Origin: an uncultured Oscillospiraceae bacterium
GTDB lineage: Bacteria; Bacillota; Clostridia; Oscillospirales; Ruminococcaceae
Direction: 5' to 3'
DNA: 7,382 nt
Assembly (NCBI GenBank): GCA_934527255.1
Contig: CAKTAM010000090.1
Coordinates: 1 to 7,382, forward strand
This document shows positions 1-5,541 of this stretch, one piece after another; within the stretch, counting starts at the first letter, position 1; the number at the start of each line of letters is the position of its first letter. The notes below the pieces were generated by a model. It did not search any database. It saw nothing but the letters and a program-made list of their open reading frames with translations, and had not been told where the DNA came from. A program made the translations under genes and the position numbers.

Positions 1-1349
1 TGCACGTACTTGTCGGTGTGGTCGCCGATGATCTTGATGGAGTTCTTGTTGGCGCCCACGGTGCCGTCGCCGCCCAGACCCCAGAACTTGCACTCGATGG
101 TGCCGGGGGCAGCGGTGTTGGGGGCGGGCTTCTCCTCCAGAGACAGGTTGGTCACATCGTCCTTGATGCCGATGGTGAACTGATGCTTCGGGGCATCCTT
201 CTTCAGCTCCTCATACACGGCAAAGACGCTTGCGGGCGGGGTATCCTTGCTGCCCAGGCCGTAACGGCCGCCGACAACAGTCGCCTTGACACCGGCGTTG
301 GCCAGGCTGGTGACAACATCCAGATACAGAGGCTCGCCCAGGCTGCCGGGCTCCTTGGTGCGGTCCAGCACGGCGATCTTGGTCGCCGTCTTGGGAATGG
401 CGGCCAGCAGCTTTTCGGCCACGAACGGACGATACAGGCGAACCTTTACCAGGCCGACCTTCTCGCCGGCGGCGCGCAGATAGTCGATGACCTCCTCGGC
501 AACGTCGCAGATGGAGCCCATGGCGATGATTACACGGTCGGCCTCGGGGTCGCCGTAATAGTTGAACAGGCCGTAATCGGTGCCCAGCTTTTCGTTGATC
601 TTGCCCATGTACTCTTCCACGATGGCGGGCAGAGCATCATAGTACTTGTTGCAGGCCTCACGGTGCTGGAAGAACACGTCGCCGTTCTCGTGCGAGCCGC
701 GCATGGCGGGATGCTCGGGGTTCAGCGCGTGGGCGCGGAACGCCTCCACGGCGTCCATGTCGACCATATCTTTCAGGTCGCTGTAGTCCCACAGCTCGAT
801 CTTCTGGATCTCGTGCGAGGTGCGGAAGCCGTCAAAGAAGTTGATGAAGGGCACGCGGCCTTTGATGGCGGCCAGATGCGCGACCGGGGCCAGGTCCATG
901 ACCTCCTGCGGGTTGGTCTCGGCCAGCATGGCAAAACCGGTCTGGCGGCAGGCGTAAACGTCGCTGTGGTCGCCGAAGATGTTCAGCGCATGGGTGGCGA
1001 CGGTACGCGCAGACACATGAAAGACGCCGGGCAGCAGCTCGCCTGCGATCTTGTACATGTTGGGGATCATCAGCAGCAGGCCCTGCGAAGCGGTGAAGGT
1101 CGTGGTCAGCGCACCCGCAGCCAGCGAGCCGTGCACGGTACCGGCGGCGCCGGCCTCAGACTGCATCTCCATCACCTTGACCTTGCTGCCAAAGATGTTG
1201 GTGCGATCCAGCGCGCTCCACTGATCCACCATGTCAGCCATGGGGCTGGACGGCGTGATGGGGTAGATGGCGGCCACTTCGGTAAACGCATACGCAACGT
1301 GAGCCGCAGCGGTGTTGCCGTCCATGGATTGCTTTTTTCTTACTACCAT
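1..1349 (-). CDS. nifJ: Pyruvate:ferredoxin (flavodoxin) oxidoreductase, N-terminal part (partial)
   Basis: Oxidises pyruvate with CoA to acetyl-CoA and CO2, passing electrons to ferredoxin; a cytoplasmic, TPP- and Fe-S-dependent enzyme central to anaerobes. Only the first 449 codons are here, against about 1170-1230 for the family, so the Fe-S and TPP-pyrophosphate domains lie off the left edge. I translated it by hand. It opens MVVRKKQSMDGNTAAAHVAY and has the family's YPITPSSP motif (T32), the MQSEAGAAG motif (E65) and the SARTVATHALNIFGDH segment (R115). These match the pyruvate-site Thr, TPP-contacting Glu and substrate Arg known from the Desulfovibrio africanus enzyme. Domain II follows from about residue 260, and GGDGTVGANKN begins domain III near residue 430. 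The start at 1349 has GGAGG at 1361-1365, 11 nt upstream; an in-frame ATG at 1325 is a weaker alternative. No frameshift is seen. Transcription must pass a leader terminator. Confidence 0.97.
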   Translation of the reverse strand, partial: MVVRKKQSMDGNTAAAHVAYAFTEVAAIYPITPSSPMADMVDQWSALDRTNIFGSKVKVMEMQSEAGAAGTVHGSLAAGALTTTFTASQGLLLMIPNMYKIAGELLPGVFHVSARTVATHALNIFGDHSDVYACRQTGFAMLAETNPQEVMDLAPVAHLAAIKGRVPFINFFDGFRTSHEIQKIELWDYSDLKDMVDMDAVEAFRAHALNPEHPAMRGSHENGDVFFQHREACNKYYDALPAIVEEYMGKINEKLGTDYGLFNYYGDPEADRVIIAMGSICDVAEEVIDYLRAAGEKVGLVKVRLYRPFVAEKLLAAIPKTATKIAVLDRTKEPGSLGEPLYLDVVTSLANAGVKATVVGGRYGLGSKDTPPASVFAVYEELKKDAPKHQFTIGIKDDVTNLSLEEKPAPNTAAPGTIECKFWGLGGDGTVGANKNSIKIIGDHTDKYV

Positions 1350-1383
1350 GTCGTAACTATCCTCCAGATTTCAGATTGGAAAA

Positions 1384-1403
1384 AAGGCGGAGAGAACCGC
1401 CTT
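1384..1403 (-). terminator. Intrinsic terminator inside the nifJ leader (possible attenuator)
   Basis: On the minus strand a perfect 7-bp stem, AAGGCGG and CCGCCTT with a TTCTCT loop, runs into a U-tract (six T in a row counting the stem end, at 1385-1380). It lies between the leader promoter and the nifJ start codon, ending about 30 nt before it. There is no room for a second promoter downstream, so nifJ expression should need read-through or antitermination. It could instead end a small RNA of about 165 nt. Confidence 0.68.
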
Positions 1404-1453
1404 ACAAGCGCAGAAAAGCCCTGCCGGTATCGGCTGCCCGCCGATGCGCACGG

Positions 1454-1489
1454 CGGCTGCTTCCCGGCCCGCAGCCGGGAAAAAAGCCG
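1454..1489 (-). other. Strong hairpin in the nifJ leader
   Basis: An 8-bp stem (TTCCCGGC at 1461-1468 with GCCGGGAA at 1474-1481, 5-nt loop) sits inside a further 5-bp stem (CGGCT 1454-1458 with AGCCG 1485-1489), separated by a small internal loop. It is within the predicted leader RNA, upstream of the leader terminator. In the minus-strand RNA a T-run lies on its 5' side, so this hairpin is not itself a terminator. It could be part of a regulatory fold; I recognise no known riboswitch or T-box consensus in it. Confidence 0.5.
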
Positions 1490-1551
1490 CTTGTCCGCAC
1501 GGTCGGCCGCCCCTGCAGGCACAGGCCGGACTGCGCTTTCGTCCAACGTAT

Positions 1552-1580
1552 ATTGTAACAAAAAAGCCCTCTGATGTAAA
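1552..1580 (-). promoter_or_regulatory. Sigma-A promoter for the nifJ leader
   Basis: On the minus strand, TTTACA (1580-1575) and TACAAT (1557-1552) are separated by exactly 17 nt. Each hexamer matches the sigma-70/sigma-A consensus at five of six positions. Transcription would start near 1545, about 195 nt before the nifJ start codon. It lies after the kinase gene's terminator, so nifJ appears to be transcribed independently of the kinase. Predicted from sequence only. Confidence 0.72.
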
Positions 1581-1660
1581 GGAGAAATGGCTGGAAATTC
1601 GGCTTTTTTTCCGGTTTTTTCACGGTGGGCCGCCGCGGGGCACAACGGGCGGACGCCTAT

Positions 1661-1701
1661 AAAAAAGCCCGCGCCGACGCATTGGCCTGCGCGGGCGCGG
1701 G
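1661..1701 (-). terminator. Intrinsic terminator after the hybrid histidine kinase
   Basis: GCCCGCGC at 1667-1674 pairs perfectly with GCGCGGGC at 1689-1696; a shifted 8-bp pairing of CCCGCGCC (1668-1675) with GGCGCGGG (1694-1701) is also possible. In the minus-strand RNA the stem is followed by six U (1666-1661). It starts about 10 nt after the kinase stop codon and should separate kinase transcription from nifJ. Confidence 0.85.
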
Positions 1702-1710
1702 AAAGGGGGA

Positions 1711-4125
1711 TCAGTCCTTGCCGGGCAGCAGCGTGCGGATCAGCCGGTCGGCGTCAATGGGCTTGGTCAGGTGGCCGTTCATACCGGCACTGACGGCGTT
1801 CAGGCGATCCTCGTCAAAGGCGTTGGCCGTCAGCGCATAAATGGGAATATCCGCAGCGGGAGAGTCCAGCGCGCGGATGCGCCTTGTCGCCTCATAGCCG
1901 TCCATGCCGGGCATCTGCACATCCATCAGCACAACATCATACTGCTGCGGGGTGCTGCGCACCTTTTCCACGGCGTCACGCCCATCCTCGGCGCTGTCCA
2001 CGGTAAAACCGGCAGTGCGCAGCAGCTCCACCCCGATCTCCCGGTTCAGGGCGTTGTCATCCACCAGCAGAACGCGCTTGTGCAGCGCCTGTCGGCGCTG
2101 CTCCTGTGTCAGGGCGGGGAACAGCCGCTGCTGCGGCGCGTTGGGCTTTGGGGCCTCGGCGGCGGTGCGCAGACGCAGCGAAACAATAAATTCCGAGCCT
2201 TTACCGCGCTCGCTGTTGACATGGATGGTCCCGCCCATCAGATCGATGATGCTTTTGGAGATGGAAAGCCCCAGCCCGGTGCCTGGAATGCTGCGGACGG
2301 CCGCGCTCTGCTCCCGCGTGAAGGGCTCGAACAAATGCTGCCGGAACTCCTCGCTGATGCCGATGCCGGTGTCACGAACGAAAAACAGAAAGTGGGCGTA
2401 ACCGGCCGCGGCATCCGGCGGCTCCTGTACAAGAAAGGAGACCCTGCCCCCCGCACCGGTAAACTTGACGGCGTTGCCCAGCAGGTTCAGCAGCACCTGC
2501 TTCAGGCGCAGGCCGTCGGCCTGCACGTTCGGGTGCCGCAGGCCCTCGGCCGAAAAGCTCAGCGCGACCTGCTGGCTGTCGGCCTCGGCGCGGGTCAGCG
2601 ACTCCAGCTCCCGCAGCAGGTCGGGCAAAAACAGCGGCGTCTCTTCGATCTGCACCCGGCCGCTCTCCACATGGCTCATATCCAGAATGTCGTTCAGCAG
2701 GGCCAGCAGGTGCCTGCCGGACAGCGCGATCTGCGTCAGATAACCCCGTACTCTCTGCGTATCGTCGGCATGGGCATCCGCCAGAGATGTCAGCCCGATA
2801 ATGGCGTTGAGCGGGGTGCGCAGGTCGTGCGACATATTGCTGAGAAAGGCTGTTTTGGCCTGATTGGACTGTTCCGCCGCCGCCAGCGCGGTGGAAAGCG
2901 CCTCTTGCTGGCGGCGCTCGACATCCATAATGGCGTCAATGTTCTGGAAAGCGGCGATGATATGTCCCTCCGCGCCCGGGCGGATGTATTTGAACTGGTA
3001 ATAGTGCGGCTGTCCGGCGCTCAGCGTCCGGTAATGCGCGGTGTATTCCGGCTGCAGCTGCAGGGCGTGCTGTACGGCCTGCGGCTTCATGGCCTCGCGC
3101 ATCATGGGGCGGTCATCGGGGTAGACACGCTCGTCAATGTAACGCAGGCAGGTCTCGTAATAGGGGTAAACGGCGTTTTTATTGCGGTCAAGTCCGGAGG
3201 TCACATAGCCGTCCAGCTTCAGTACCCGAATGCTGGAAAAGTCGGGCGAAAGCAGATAGACGTTGAGGTAATCCTTGGCCAGCGCGCCGAAAATGGTGAG
3301 ATGCTCACGCATATAGGAGGCCTGCTCTTTCCGCTGCTGCACCTCATCGGTGATGTCGGCACCGTAAATGACGCATTCCAGGTGCCCGGAGTCAGGGTTC
3401 ATCAGCAGATGCGCGGTGATGAGGACGCTGCGGGTCCGGGCATCCCCGGTGCGGAACAAAGCCTCCTGATGCAGCTGCAGCTGACCGGCTGCATGGGCCC
3501 GCAGCAGTGCGGCGCGGCAGAAGACCGCAAACAGCCGCTCGCGCTGCGCCGTCTCCGACACAAAGGCAAGCATGCGTCGAACGGCATCATCTGCGGAGTG
3601 CGGCTGCTGCGGTTGCTCGTCTGCGTCGACGCGCTCGAACCGCAGGCAGGCATTTTCGGTCAGGTCAAGATGCAGCAGCCCCCGCGCATGGGGAATGGAG
3701 CGCAGCAGCATCCGCCGCTGCGTTTCAAAATGCCCTTGCGAGCGGCGAAAGCGGGTGATATCCCAGGCGTACTCCACGAAGACTTTTTTGCCGTTCCAGT
3801 CGATCAGGCTGGTTTTTACGGCAAACACCTGGCGACCGTTATCCACCTCGCCCTCGCCAGAAGGTGCGCCGTCCGTTTGGTGCAGCGGGCAAAACGGGCA
3901 CGGCTCGTCCAGGCCCATCATATATTCATAGCAGCGGCGGCCCTCGCAGGACTCGTCGCCGTGCACGGCAAAGGCCAGCGCCGACCGGTTGGCATACAGC
4001 ACGGTCAACGTATCCGGGTCGCCTACCTGCACCATCTGGTCCGAGCCGTCCAGCACGGCGCGCAGCAGATCTTCCCGGCTGCCCGTCTGCATGGCGGCAG
4101 GGGCCGGGCGTTCTTTTTCGGCCAT
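1711..4125 (-). CDS. Hybrid sensor histidine kinase with PAS-like sensors and a receiver domain
   Basis: An 804-residue hybrid two-component kinase, probably cytosolic: I see no signal peptide or membrane segment. The first PAS-like region (about 20-128) ends in the PAS-typical WDITRFR and carries C60, C65, C76 and C79 (the latter in PCPFCPL). A second PAS-like region (about 140-262) ends YGADITDE, and a third (about 275-400) begins near FGALAKDYLNVYLL. A short coiled segment (about 400-425) leads to HisKA, with phosphoacceptor H433 in MSHDLRTPLN. The ATPase domain has the N box (N551 in LLGNAVKF), G1 DTGIGI (585-590) and G2 GTGLGL (615-620). The receiver (about 683-802) has D689/D690, phosphoacceptor D735, T766 and K788. 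All catalytic residues look intact. ATG 4125 has AAAGGAG at 4134-4140, 8 nt upstream. No HPt domain or response regulator is nearby, so partners are unlinked. The signal is unknown. Confidence 0.95.
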   Translation of the reverse strand: MAEKERPAPAAMQTGSREDLLRAVLDGSDQMVQVGDPDTLTVLYANRSALAFAVHGDESCEGRRCYEYMMGLDEPCPFCPLHQTDGAPSGEGEVDNGRQVFAVKTSLIDWNGKKVFVEYAWDITRFRRSQGHFETQRRMLLRSIPHARGLLHLDLTENACLRFERVDADEQPQQPHSADDAVRRMLAFVSETAQRERLFAVFCRAALLRAHAAGQLQLHQEALFRTGDARTRSVLITAHLLMNPDSGHLECVIYGADITDEVQQRKEQASYMREHLTIFGALAKDYLNVYLLSPDFSSIRVLKLDGYVTSGLDRNKNAVYPYYETCLRYIDERVYPDDRPMMREAMKPQAVQHALQLQPEYTAHYRTLSAGQPHYYQFKYIRPGAEGHIIAAFQNIDAIMDVERRQQEALSTALAAAEQSNQAKTAFLSNMSHDLRTPLNAIIGLTSLADAHADDTQRVRGYLTQIALSGRHLLALLNDILDMSHVESGRVQIEETPLFLPDLLRELESLTRAEADSQQVALSFSAEGLRHPNVQADGLRLKQVLLNLLGNAVKFTGAGGRVSFLVQEPPDAAAGYAHFLFFVRDTGIGISEEFRQHLFEPFTREQSAAVRSIPGTGLGLSISKSIIDLMGGTIHVNSERGKGSEFIVSLRLRTAAEAPKPNAPQQRLFPALTQEQRRQALHKRVLLVDDNALNREIGVELLRTAGFTVDSAEDGRDAVEKVRSTPQQYDVVLMDVQMPGMDGYEATRRIRALDSPAADIPIYALTANAFDEDRLNAVSAGMNGHLTKPIDADRLIRTLLPGKD

Positions 4126-4172
4126 GAAAGGGTCTCCTTTCCCAAAAGTGCGTTTTGCCGCAGTTTTTCTAC

Positions 4173-4181
4173 ATTATAGCA
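4173..4181 (-). promoter_or_regulatory. Extended -10 promoter of the hybrid kinase gene
   Basis: On the minus strand TGC-TATAAT (4181-4173) gives a perfect -10 hexamer with the extended TG element. The best -35 at 17 nt, TTTTCC, is weak, as is usual for extended -10 promoters. Transcription would start near 4166, about 40 nt before the kinase ATG, leaving a short leader that contains the AAAGGAG site. Confidence 0.68.
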
Positions 4182-4263
4182 CACTTGCCGGGTAAGGAAA
4201 AGCCGCACGCGCAAAAGTCGGGCAGGAAGCGCGGCGCGCGGGGGCTTTGCCGCCGCGAAACAT

Positions 4264-4292
4264 TTGACAAGCGCGCAGGGAACAGGTATAAT
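4264..4292 (+). promoter_or_regulatory. Perfect-consensus sigma-A promoter for the CBS/CorC-Nudix unit
   Basis: TTGACA (4264-4269) and TATAAT (4287-4292) are both exact consensus hexamers, separated by 17 nt. The transcript should start near 4299. This rules out starts upstream of that point for the following gene, although the open frame continues back to 4155. A promoter this strong suggests either high constitutive expression or repression, for which the palindrome at 4295-4309 is a candidate operator. Confidence 0.88.
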
Positions 4293-4294
4293 AT

Positions 4295-4309
4295 CAGTAT
4301 CCTATACTG
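4295..4309. promoter_or_regulatory. Palindrome over the transcription start (candidate operator)
   Basis: CAGTAT-CCT-ATACTG is a perfect 6-bp inverted repeat with a 3-base centre. It begins 2 bases after the -10 hexamer and covers the predicted start site, a position where a bound repressor would block initiation. If transcription starts within it, the RNA would contain only part of the repeat, which favours a DNA-level role. I cannot name the regulator. Confidence 0.45.
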
Positions 4310-4436
4310 GGGGCTTTTGTCCGTGTTGGCCGGAATGCTTTTTTGGGCTGTGCACGGCGGCAAGCATCCGGTACGGTCGGCGGCAGCAGCCGTCGGCAAG
4401 CCAGAGCGCCGCGAGGGCTTTGGGGAGAATACAGTC

Positions 4437-4458
4437 GGGCCGCCGGGATGGCAGGCCC
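4437..4458 (+). other. Leader hairpin just before the CBS/CorC ribosome-binding site
   Basis: GGGCC (4437-4441) pairs with GGCCC (4454-4458), and inside it GCC (4442-4444) pairs with GGC (4450-4452), with one bulged A and the loop GGGAT. It ends 4 nt before the AGGAAAGG site, so it could influence ribosome access. I do not recognise an M-box, yybP-ykoY or other metal riboswitch consensus in the leader. Confidence 0.4.
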
Positions 4459-4462
4459 TTAC

Positions 4463-4470
4463 AGGAAAGG
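4463..4470 (+). promoter_or_regulatory. Ribosome-binding site of the CBS/CorC gene (long spacing)
   Basis: AGGAAAGG lies 14 nt upstream of ATG 4485, longer than the usual 5-10 nt. It is still the best purine-rich site in front of any in-frame start after the promoter. It supports 4485 over GTG 4323, ATG 4335 or ATG 4518, but not strongly. Confidence 0.45.
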
Positions 4471-4484
4471 TTGTTGCAATTACC

Positions 4485-5516
4485 ATGGACCCGGATGGTC
4501 ATAGTACCCTGAACCCGATGGCGATGCTGCTGGCGGCACTGCCCGCACTGCGGCAGGCGCCGCAGACGGCGCGCCCCGCCGTCGCCGTACCCTGGCTGCT
4601 TGGCGGCCTGGCCGCAGGCGCGGCAGGCGTTGTGCTGGGGCAGCTGGCGTGGCACTGGTGGAAGAAGCGCCGCGAAAAGGATGTCACCGAGGAAGATGTG
4701 CTGGAGCTGGTGGATACTGCCGAGGAGCAGGATGTCATCGACGAAAACCAGAAAGAGATGATCTCCAACATCTTCGAATTCGACGACGTAACGGCGTCGG
4801 ATGTCATGACGCACCGTACCGATCTGGTCGCCGTACCGGAGAACACCACCCTGGCTGAAGCCGCGCGCATTGCCGCCGAAGAGGGGCGCAGCCGGCTGCC
4901 GGTGTATCAGAAAACGCTGGATAACATCATCGGCATGCTGTATGTCAAGGATCTGCTGTTTCTGGTGCAGGACCGCACCCGTGCCGAAAGCCCGGTGCGG
5001 GAATTTATGCGCAGCGTGATGTTTGTGCCGGAGGCCTGCCGCGCGGGCGAGCTGCTGCGCGACTTCAAGCGCAAGCATACGCAGATCGCTGTGGTCGTGG
5101 ATGAGTACGGCGGCACCAGCGGTCTGGTGACGATGGAGGATATTCTGGAGGAAATCGTCGGCAACATTCAGGATGAATTTGACGATGAAGAGGAAGAGCT
5201 GACCCCCTGCGAAAACGGCTATCTGTGTGACGGCAGCCTGGAGCTGGAGGAGCTGTTTGCCGCCTTTGGGCTGGAGCCGCCCGAGGAGCAGGAGGAAGAG
5301 GAGTTCGAGACCGTCAGCGGGCTGATCACCCAGCGGCTGGGGCGCATCCCCGAGCCGGGCGAGCCTGTCGAGCTGGATTATAACGGCCTGCACTTTACGG
5401 TGCTGGAGGTGGACTCGCGGCGCATTGCCCGGGTAAAGTGTACCCGGCTGCCGCAGACGGAGCCGGAGAAGCCGGAAAAATCGCCCCGGGCCGAGCGCCC
5501 GGCGCGCGGCGAGTGA
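4485..5516 (+). CDS. Membrane-anchored CBS-pair / CorC-HlyC domain protein
   Basis: A 343-residue protein from the chosen start (MDPDGHSTLNPM). A hydrophobic segment at about 35-57, followed by the basic KKRR, predicts one membrane pass, with the rest cytoplasmic by the positive-inside rule; residues 12-22 are also mildly hydrophobic. Then come a CBS pair (about 103-224) and a CorC_HlyC domain (about 240-322). The second CBS ends in the hallmark DEYGGTSGLVTMEDILEE, and the protein has acidic runs near 230-239 and 265-274. CBS pairs in this family bind adenine nucleotides, and family members are linked to Mg2+/Co2+ export or haemolysin-like annotation. The usual multi-pass DUF21/CNNM transport domain is absent, so transport by this protein alone is doubtful; a regulatory role is possible. 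The Nudix gene follows 25 nt later. Start site is uncertain: GTG 4323 or ATG 4335 would add about 50 residues. Confidence 0.85.
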   Translation: MDPDGHSTLNPMAMLLAALPALRQAPQTARPAVAVPWLLGGLAAGAAGVVLGQLAWHWWKKRREKDVTEEDVLELVDTAEEQDVIDENQKEMISNIFEFDDVTASDVMTHRTDLVAVPENTTLAEAARIAAEEGRSRLPVYQKTLDNIIGMLYVKDLLFLVQDRTRAESPVREFMRSVMFVPEACRAGELLRDFKRKHTQIAVVVDEYGGTSGLVTMEDILEEIVGNIQDEFDDEEEELTPCENGYLCDGSLELEELFAAFGLEPPEEQEEEEFETVSGLITQRLGRIPEPGEPVELDYNGLHFTVLEVDSRRIARVKCTRLPQTEPEKPEKSPRAERPARGE

Positions 5517-5527
5517 GCTTGCCTGAC

Positions 5528-5534
5528 AGGGAGG
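5528..5534 (+). promoter_or_regulatory. Ribosome-binding site of the Nudix gene
   Basis: AGGGAGG lies 7 nt upstream of ATG 5542. It settles the start against an out-of-frame ATG at 5535 that directly abuts the site and is too close to be used. Confidence 0.85.
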
Positions 5535-5541
5535 ATGGAGC

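Larger units (their letters stand above)
1350..1710. other. Intergenic region between nifJ and the hybrid kinase
   Basis: This 361-base gap has no credible gene. Reading leftward from the kinase stop it holds the kinase terminator (1661-1701), two A-tracts (1604-1620), the nifJ promoter (1552-1580), the leader hairpin (1454-1489), the leader terminator (1384-1403) and the nifJ ribosome-binding site (1361-1365). Short open frames here on both strands have no recognisable protein character and run across these signals. Confidence 0.75.
4126..4484. other. Divergent control region between the kinase and the CBS/CorC gene
   Basis: About 359 bases if the rightward gene starts at 4485. It holds the kinase ribosome-binding site and promoter (4134-4181), the rightward promoter (4264-4292) with its overlapping palindrome (4295-4309), and a rightward leader of about 185 nt. 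That leader has hairpins near 4381-4392 and 4437-4458. An in-frame open stretch runs through the leader, but its third codon positions are only about 64% G/C by my count, lower than in the gene body, and starts there lack good ribosome-binding sites. I therefore treat it as untranslated. Confidence 0.6.

Noticed and set aside
1350..1545. T-box or known riboswitch in the nifJ leader
   Set aside because: I looked for the T-box AGGGTGGNACCGCG core and for common riboswitch cores and did not find them. The leader is reported only as an unassigned attenuator-like element.
18..1574. Long plus-strand open frame of 518 codons
   Set aside because: It is antisense to nifJ, whose minus-strand translation matches the oxidoreductase family throughout. 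The frame is a by-product of high GC with few stops, and its protein shows no domain.
1591..1620. Plus-strand terminator formed by GCTG...CGGC followed by T7
   Set aside because: The stem is only 4 bp with a wobble pair, and no plus-strand gene lies upstream. The T-run is better explained as the A-tracts upstream of the nifJ promoter on the other strand.
1343..1645. Minus-strand frame of 100 codons in the nifJ leader region
   Set aside because: It starts upstream of the predicted transcription start, passes through both hairpins and the terminator, and has no recognisable protein features.
1587..1793. Small plus-strand frame of 68 codons preceded by AAAGGAG
   Set aside because: The ribosome-binding site looks good, but there is no plus-strand promoter. 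The frame crosses the kinase terminator hairpin and the kinase C-terminus, and the protein is unremarkable. Probably chance.
1771..4179. Plus-strand open frame of 802 codons opposite the kinase
   Set aside because: It mirrors the hybrid kinase gene, whose every catalytic motif is intact. The antisense product is low-complexity and runs across the kinase promoter.
4155..4484. Upstream extension of the CBS/CorC reading frame back to 4155
   Set aside because: The part before about 4299 lies upstream of the perfect promoter, so it cannot be in the mRNA. The remainder has weaker third-position GC and no good ribosome-binding site. GTG 4323 and ATG 4335 remain as low-probability starts.
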